This document shows, piece by piece, positions 42,201 to 49,908 of a DNA stretch of 49,908 nucleotides (position 1 is its first letter; each line of letters starts with the position of its first letter). The position numbers were made by a program, and so were the translations under genes. The notes under the pieces are model-generated. The model saw only the letters and a list, made by a program, of their open reading frames with translations. It did no database searches and was not told where the DNA came from. The DNA comes from Nemertoderma westbladi (taxonomy: Eukaryota > Xenacoelomorpha > Nemertodermatida > Nemertodermatidae): assembly GCA_032718475.1 (NCBI GenBank), contig JAUCBJ010005207.1, positions 1 to 49,908 of the forward strand, given 5' to 3'.

Positions 42201-45200
42201 TATTAGAAGACCGTTGGGGCTTATTAGAAGACAGTTAGGGCTTATTGGAAGACAGTTAGGGCTTATTGGAAGACAGTTAGGGCTTATTAGAAGACCGTTG
42301 GGGCTTATTAGAAGACAGTTAGGGCTTATTAGAAGACAGTTAGGGCTTATTAGAAGACAGTTAGGGCTTATTAGAAGACCAGTTAGGGCTTATTAGAAGA
42401 CAGTTAGGGCTTATTAGAAGACAGTTAGGGCTTATTAGAAGACAGTTAGGGCTTATTAGAAGACCGTTAGGGCTTATTGGAAGACAGTTAGGGCTTATTA
42501 GAAGACAGTTAGGGCTTATTAGAAGACCGTTAGGGCTTATTAGAAGACAGTTAGGGCTTATTAGAAGACCGTTAGGGCTTATTAGAAGACAGTTAGGGCT
42601 TATTAGAAGACAGTTAGGGCTTATTAGAAGACCGTTAGGGCTTATTAGAAGACAGTTAGGGCTTATTAGAAGACAGTTAGGGCTTATTAGAAGACAGTTA
42701 GGGCTTATTAGAAGACCGTTAGGGCTTATTAGAAGACCGTTAGGGCTTATTAGAAGACAGTTAGGGCTTATTAGAAGACAGTTAGGGCTTATTAGAAGAC
42801 AGTTAGGGCTTATTAGAAGACCGTTAGGGCTTATTAGAAGACCGTTAGGGCTTATTAGAAGACCGTTAGGGCTTATTAGAAGACCGTTAGGGCTTATTAG
42901 AAGACAGTTAGGGCTTATTAGAAGACAGTTAGGGCTTATTAGAAGACCGTTAGGGCTTATTAGAAGACAGTTAGGGCTTATTAGAAGACAGTTAGGGCTT
43001 ATTAGAAGACCGTTAGGGCTTATTAGAAGACCGTTAGGGCTTATTAGAAGACAGTTAGGGCTTATTAGAAGACAGTTAGGGCTTATTAGAAGACAGTTAG
43101 GGCTTATTAGAAGACCGTTAGGGCTTATTAGAAGACCGTTAGGGCTTATTAGAAGACCGTTAGGGCTTATTAGAAGACCGTTAGGGCTTATTAGAAGACA
43201 GTTAGGGCTTATTAGAAGACAGTTAGGGCTTATTAGAAGACCGTTAGGGCTTATTAGAAGACAGTTAGGGCTTATTAGAAGACAGTTAGGGCTTATTAGA
43301 AGACAGTTAGGGCTTATTAGAAGACAGTTAGGGCTTATTAGAAGACCGTTAGGGCTTATTAGAAGACCGTTAGGGCTTATTAGAAGACAGTTAGGGCTTA
43401 TTAGAAGACAGTTAGGGCTTATTAGAAGACAGTTAGGGCTTATTAGAAGACCGTTAGGGCTTATTAGAAGACAGTTAGGGCTTATTAGAAGACCGTTAGG
43501 GCTTATTAGAAGACCGTTAGGGCTTATTAGAAGACCGTTAGGGCTTATTAGAAGACAGTTAGGGCTTATTAGAAGACAGTTAGGGCTTATTAGAAGACAG
43601 TTAGGGCTTATTAGAAGACAGTTAGGGCTTATTAGAAGACAGTTAGGGCTTATTAGAAGACAGTTAGGGCTTATTAGAAGACCGTTAGGGCTTATTAGAA
43701 GACCGTTAGGGCTTATTAGAAGACAGTTAGGGCTTATTAGAAGACAGTTAGGGCTTATTAGAAGACCGTTAGGGCTTATTAGAAGACAGTTAGGGCTTAT
43801 TAGAAGACAGTTAGGGCTTATTAGAAGACCGTTAGGGCTTATTAGAAGACCGTTAGGGCTTATTAGAAGACAGTTAGGGCTTATTAGAAGACAGTTAGGG
43901 CTTATTAGAAGACAGTTAGGGCTTATTAGAAGACCGTTAGGGCTTATTAGAAGACAGTTAGGGCTTATTAGAAGACCGTTAGGGCTTATTAGAAGACAGT
44001 TAGGGCTTATTAGAAGACCGTTAGGGCTTATTAGAAGACAGTTAGGGCTTATTAGAAGACAGTTAGGGCTTATTAGAAGACCGTTAGGGCTTATTAGAAG
44101 ACAGTTAGGGCTTATTAGAAGACAGTTAGGGCTTATTAGAAGACAGTTAGGGCTTATTAGAAGACCGTTAGGGCTTATTAGAAGACCGTTAGGGCTTATT
44201 AGAAGACAGTTAGGGCTTATTAGAAGACAGTTAGGGCTTATTAGAAGACAGTTAGGGCTTATTAGAAGACCGTTAGGGCTTATTAGAAGACCGTTAGGGC
44301 TTATTAGAAGACCGTTAGGGCTTATTAGAAGACCGTTAGGGCTTATTAGAAGACAGTTAGGGCTTATTAGAAGACAGTTAGGGCTTATTAGAAGACCGTT
44401 AGGGCTTATTAGAAGACAGTTAGGGCTTATTAGAAGACCGTTAGGGCTTATTAGAAGACCGTTAGGGCTTATTAGAAGACAGTTAGGGCTTATTAGAAGA
44501 CAGTTAGGGCTTATTAGAAGACAGTTAGGGCTTATTAGAAGACCGTTAGGGCTTATTAGAAGACCGTTAGGGCTTATTAGAAGACCGTTAGGGCTTATTA
44601 GAAGACCGTTAGGGCTTATTAGAAGACAGTTAGGGCTTATTAGAAGACAGTTAGGGCTTATTAGAAGACAGTTAGGGCTTATTAGAAGACAGTTAGGGCT
44701 TATTAGAAGACAGTTAGGGCTTATTAGAAGACCGTTAGGGCTTATTAGAAGACCGTTAGGGCTTATTAGAAGACCGTTAGGGCTTATTAGAAGACCGTTA
44801 GGGCTTATTAGAAGACCGTTAGGGCTTATTAGAAGACCGTTAGGGCTTATTAGAAGACAGTTAGGGCTTATTAGAAGACAGTTAGGGCTTATTAGAAGAC
44901 CGTTAGGGCTTATTAGAAGACAGTTAGGGCTTATTAGAAGACCGTTAGGGCTTATTAGAAGACCGTTAGGGCTTATTAGAAGACAGTTAGGGCTTATTAG
45001 AAGACAGTTAGGGCTTATTAGAAGACAGTTAGGGCTTATTAGAAGACAGTTAGGGCTTATTAGAAGACCGTTAGGGCTTATTAGAAGACCGTTAGGGCTT
45101 ATTAGAAGACCGTTAGGGCTTATTAGAAGACCGTTAGGGCTTATTAGAAGACAGTTAGGGCTTATTAGAAGACAGTTAGGGCTTATTAGAAGACAGTTAG

Positions 45201-48200
45201 GGCTTATTAGAAGACAGTTAGGGCTTATTAGAAGACCGTTAGGGCTTATTAGAAGACCGTTAGGGCTTATTAGAAGACAGTTAGGGCTTATTAGAAGACA
45301 GTTAGGGCTTATTAGAAGACAGTTAGGGCTTATTAGAAGACCGTTAGGGCTTATTAGAAGACAGTTAGGGCTTATTAGAAGACCGTTAGGGCTTATTAGA
45401 AGACCGTTAGGGCTTATTAGAAGACCGTTAGGGCTTATTAGAAGACCGTTAGGGCTTATTAGAAGACAGTTAGGGCTTATTAGAAGACAGTTAGGGCTTA
45501 TTAGAAGACCGTTAGGGCTTATTAGAAGACAGTTAGGGCTTATTAGAAGACAGTTAGGGCTTATTAGAAGACCGTTAGGGCTTATTAGAAGACCGTTAGG
45601 GCTTATTAGAAGACCGTTAGGGCTTATTAGAAGACAGTTAGGGCTTATTAGAAGACAGTTAGGGCTTATTAGAAGACAGTTAGGGCTTATTAGAAGACCG
45701 TTAGGGCTTATTAGAAGACAGTTAGGGCTTATTAGAAGACAGTTAGGGCTTATTAGAAGACAGTTAGGGCTTATTAGAAGACAGTTAGGGCTTATTAGAA
45801 GACAGTTAGGGCTTATTAGAAGACCGTTAGGGCTTATTAGAAGACAGTTAGGGCTTATTAGAAGACCGTTAGGGCTTATTAGAAGACCGTTAGGGCTTAT
45901 TAGAAGACAGTTAGGGCTTATTAGAAGACAGTTAGGGCTTATTAGAAGACCGTTAGGGCTTATTAGAAGACAGTTAGGGCTTATTAGAAGACAGTTAGGG
46001 CTTATTAGAAGACCGTTAGGGCTTATTAGAAGACCGTTAGGGCTTATTAGAAGACAGTTAGGGCTTATTAGAAGACAGTTAGGGCTTATTAGAAGACAGT
46101 TAGGGCTTATTAGAAGACCGTTAGGGCTTATTAGAAGACAGTTAGGGCTTATTAGAAGACCGTTAGGGCTTATTAGAAGACCGTTAGGGCTTATTAGAAG
46201 ACCGTTAGGGCTTATTAGAAGACCGTTAGGGCTTATTAGAAGACAGTTAGGGCTTATTAGAAGACAGTTAGGGCTTATTAGAAGACCGTTAGGGCTTATT
46301 AGAAGACCGTTAGGGCTTATTAGAAGACAGTTAGGGCTTATTAGAAGACCGTTAGGGCTTATTAGAAGACCGTTAGGGCTTATTAGAAGACCGTTAGGGC
46401 TTATTAGAAGACAGTTAGGGCTTATTAGAAGACAGTTAGGGCTTATTAGAAGACCGTTAGGGCTTATTAGAAGACAGTTAGGGCTTATTAGAAGACAGTT
46501 AGGGCTTATTAGAAGACCGTTAGGGCTTATTAGAAGACCGTTAGGGCTTATTAGAAGACCGTTAGGGCTTATTAGAAGACAGTTAGGGCTTATTAGAAGA
46601 CAGTTAGGGCTTATTAGAAGACAGTTAGGGCTTATTAGAAGACAGTTAGGGCTTATTAGAAGACAGTTAGGGCTTATTAGAAGACCGTTAGGGCTTATTA
46701 GAAGACAGTTAGGGCTTATTAGAAGACCGTTAGGGCTTATTAGAAGACCGTTAGGGCTTATTAGAAGACAGTTAGGGCTTATTAGAAGACAGTTAGGGCT
46801 TATTAGAAGACAGTTAGGGCTTATTAGAAGACCGTTAGGGCTTATTAGAAGACAGTTAGGGCTTATTAGAAGACAGTTAGGGCTTATTAGAAGACCGTTA
46901 GGGCTTATTAGAAGACCGTTAGGGCTTATTAGAAGACAGTTAGGGCTTATTAGAAGACAGTTAGGGCTTATTAGAAGACAGTTAGGGCTTATTAGAAGAC
47001 CGTTAGGGCTTATTAGAAGACAGTTAGGGCTTATTAGAAGACCGTTAGGGCTTATTAGAAGACCGTTAGGGCTTATTAGAAGACCGTTAGGGCTTATTAG
47101 AAGACAGTTAGGGCTTATTAGAAGACAGTTAGGGCTTATTAGAAGACCGTTAGGGCTTATTAGAAGACAGTTAGGGCTTATTAGAAGACAGTTAGGGCTT
47201 ATTAGAAGACCGTTAGGGCTTATTAGAAGACCGTTAGGGCTTATTAGAAGACAGTTAGGGCTTATTAGAAGACAGTTAGGGCTTATTAGAAGACAGTTAG
47301 GGCTTATTAGAAGACCGTTAGGGCTTATTAGAAGACAGTTAGGGCTTATTAGAAGACCGTTAGGGCTTATTAGAAGACAGTTAGGGCTTATTAGAAGACC
47401 GTTAGGGCTTATTAGAAGACAGTTAGGGCTTATTAGAAGACAGTTAGGGCTTATTAGAAGACCGTTAGGGCTTATTAGAAGACAGTTAGGGCTTATTAGA
47501 AGACAGTTAGGGCTTATTAGAAGACAGTTAGGGCTTATTAGAAGACAGTTAGGGCTTATTAGAAGACCGTTAGGGCTTATTAGAAGACAGTTAGGGCTTA
47601 TTAGAAGACAGTTAGGGCTTATTAGAAGACAGTTAGGGCTTATTAGAAGACCGTTAGGGCTTATTAGAAGACCGTTAGGGCTTATTAGAAGACCGTTAGG
47701 GCTTATTAGAAGACCGTTAGGGCTTATTAGAAGACAGTTAGGGCTTATTAGAAGACAGTTAGGGCTTATTAGAAGACAGTTAGGGCTTATTAGAAGACAG
47801 TTAGGGCTTATTAGAAGACCGTTAGGGCTTATTAGAAGACCGTTAGGGCTTATTAGAAGACAGTTAGGGCTTATTAGAAGACAGTTAGGGCTTATTAGAA
47901 GACAGTTAGGGCTTATTAGAAGACCGTTAGGGCTTATTAGAAGACAGTTAGGGCTTATTAGAAGACCGTTAGGGCTTATTAGAAGACAGTTAGGGCTTAT
48001 TAGAAGACCGTTAGGGCTTATTAGAAGACCGTTAGGGCTTATTAGAAGACAGTTAGGGCTTATTAGAAGACAGTTAGGGCTTATTAGAAGACCGTTAGGG
48101 CTTATTAGAAGACAGTTAGGGCTTATTAGAAGACAGTTAGGGCTTATTAGAAGACAGTTAGGGCTTATTAGAAGACCGTTAGGGCTTATTAGAAGACCGT

Positions 48201-49908
48201 TAGGGCTTATTAGAAGACAGTTAGGGCTTATTAGAAGACAGTTAGGGCTTATTAGAAGACAGTTAGGGCTTATTAGAAGACCGTTAGGGCTTATTAGAAG
48301 ACAGTTAGGGCTTATTAGAAGACCGTTAGGGCTTATTAGAAGACCGTTAGGGCTTATTAGAAGACCGTTAGGGCTTATTAGAAGACCGTTAGGGCTTATT
48401 AGAAGACAGTTAGGGCTTATTAGAAGACAGTTAGGGCTTATTAGAAGACCGTTAGGGCTTATTAGAAGACAGTTAGGGCTTATTAGAAGACAGTTAGGGC
48501 TTATTAGAAGACCGTTAGGGCTTATTAGAAGACAGTTAGGGCTTATTAGAAGACCGTTAGGGCTTATTAGAAGACAGTTAGGGCTTATTAGAAGACAGTT
48601 AGGGCTTATTAGAAGACAGTTAGGGCTTATTAGAAGACCGTTAGGGCTTATTAGAAGACAGTTAGGGCTTATTAGAAGACAGTTAGGGCTTATTAGAAGA
48701 CAGTTAGGGCTTATTAGAAGACAGTTAGGGCTTATTAGAAGACAGTTAGGGCTTATTAGAAGACAGTTAGGGCTTATTAGAAGACCGTTAGGGCTTATTA
48801 GAAGACAGTTAGGGCTTATTAGAAGACAGTTAGGGCTTATTAGAAGACCGTTAGGGCTTATTAGAAGACCGTTAGGGCTTATTAGAAGACAGTTAGGGCT
48901 TATTAGAAGACCGTTAGGGCTTATTAGAAGACCGTTAGGGCTTATTAGAAGACAGTTAGGGCTTATTAGAAGACAGTTAGGGCTTATTAGAAGACCGTTA
49001 GGGCTTATTAGAAGACAGTTAGGGCTTATTAGAAGACAGTTAGGGCTTATTAGAAGACAGTTAGGGCTTATTAGAAGACCGTTAGGGCTTATTAGAAGAC
49101 CGTTAGGGCTTATTAGAAGACAGTTAGGGCTTATTAGAAGACCGTTAGGGCTTATTAGAAGACCGTTAGGGCTTATTAGAAGACAGTTAGGGCTTATTAG
49201 AAGACAGTTAGGGCTTATTAGAAGACAGTTAGGGCTTATTAGAAGACAGTTAGGGCTTATTAGAAGACCGTTAGGGCTTATTAGAAGACAGTTAGGGCTT
49301 ATTAGAAGACCGTTAGGGCTTATTAGAAGACAGTTAGGGCTTATTAGAAGACAGTTAGGGCTTATTAGAAGACCGTTAGGGCTTATTAGAAGACAGTTAG
49401 GGCTTATTAGAAGACAGTTAGGGCTTATTAGAAGACCGTTAGGGCTTATTAGAAGACCGTTAGGGCTTATTAGAAGACAGTTAGGGCTTATTAGAAGACA
49501 GTTAGGGCTTATTAGAAGACCGTTAGGGCTTATTAGAAGACCGTTAGGGCTTATTAGAAGACCGTTAGGGCTTATTAGAAGACCGTTAGGGCTTATTAGA
49601 AGACAGTTAGGGCTTATTAGAAGACAGTTAGGGCTTATTAGAAGACAGTTAGGGCTTATTAGAAGACCGTTAGGGCTTATTAGAAGACCGTTAGGGCTTA
49701 TTAGAAGACAGTTAGGGCTTATTAGAAGACAGTTAGGGCTTATTAGAAGACCGTTAGGGCTTATTAGAAGACCGTTAGGGCTTATTAGAAGACCGTTAGG
49801 GCTTATTAGAAGACAGTTAGGGCTTATTAGAAGACAGTTAGGGCTTATTAGAAGACAGTTAGGGCTTATTAGAAGACAGTTAGGGCTTATTAGAAGACAG
49901 TTAGGGCT
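33296..49908. repeat. 21-bp satellite containing TTAGGG, about 790 copies, continuing off the window
   Basis: The unit is CAGTTAGGGCTTATTAGAAG A, with the second base A or C (cAg/cCg) in nearly every copy. In 33.3-42.4 kb further variants occur: GGAATATT, TTAATAGA, TTGGAAGA, AGAAAACAG, ACACCG, TTAGGACTT. One 1-bp insertion near 42380 breaks the register. Beyond about 42.5 kb only the A/C variant remains. Because 21 is divisible by 3, a 3,057-codon plus-strand frame (LGLIRRQ/LGLIRRP heptads) runs from 33223 to 42396; one minus frame is also open. Neither is a credible gene. A 2.4-kb block is duplicated in tandem inside the array. Confidence 0.97.

Noticed and set aside
33223-42396. A 3,057-codon plus-strand ORF of Leu-Gly-Leu-Ile-Arg-Arg heptads
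   Set aside because: It arises because the 21-bp satellite unit is divisible by 3 and lacks a stop in that frame. Its start lies in a poly-G run, it ends at a 1-bp indel rather than a natural terminus, and the same satellite continues past it. No splice or promoter signals.
33296-49908. True telomeric repeat tract
   Set aside because: TTAGGG occurs once per 21-bp unit and is never directly iterated, so this is not a telomere although it contains the motif.

Overview
This window comes from an animal, most likely an invertebrate. Its genes are split by spliceosomal introns with GT..AG ends. It holds two conserved metazoan genes, two decayed non-LTR retrotransposons, several foldback or MITE-like elements, and an exceptional load of tandem repeats (about two thirds of the bases). 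Nothing looks bacterial: there are no operons and no CRISPR. I cannot name the species.

Genes. On the minus strand, 1978-2811 is the first coding exon of ABCF1 (ABC50-type ABC-F ATPase); the rest lies beyond the left edge. On the plus strand, ten exons from 4081 to 28868 encode the C-terminal two thirds of OGA (protein O-GlcNAcase): the end of the GH84 domain, a Ser/Pro-rich linker, the stalk helices and the acetyltransferase-like C-terminus with its stop. The exons with the GH84 catalytic Asp pair are not in the window. Exon 5 (22476-22651) carries one extra C that breaks the frame.

Layout. 1-1999: 29-bp array fused to the ABCF1 exon end. 2812-4080: spacer. 4081-7084: OGA exons 1-3, with a 35-bp array filling intron 1. 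7085-12446: intron 3, with a 34-bp array, a foldback element and a 36-bp array. 12447-22475: exon 4, its 63-bp array, and a long intron with two retrotransposon fragments (each containing arrays) and GTGGGG-ended elements. 22476-28868: exons 5-10, with a 43-bp array in intron 5. 29019-30428: piggyBac-like MITE with a TTAA duplication in the OGA 3' region. 30617-33059: 29-bp array ending in acceptor-like sequence. 33296-49908: 21-bp satellite containing TTAGGG, running off the window.

Main observation. Several arrays are not independent satellites. Their units are copies of the adjacent functional sequence. Three begin exactly on exon ends and copy the last 21-51 exon bases plus the first 8-12 intron bases, so each unit carries a 5' splice site (ABCF1 exon 1, OGA exons 1 and 4). 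A 33-bp two-copy duplication covers the 3' splice site of OGA exon 6. Two or three more arrays copy reverse-transcriptase coding sequence. This looks like a general local process that amplifies short segments in place, and it produces dozens of duplicate splice sites in housekeeping genes.
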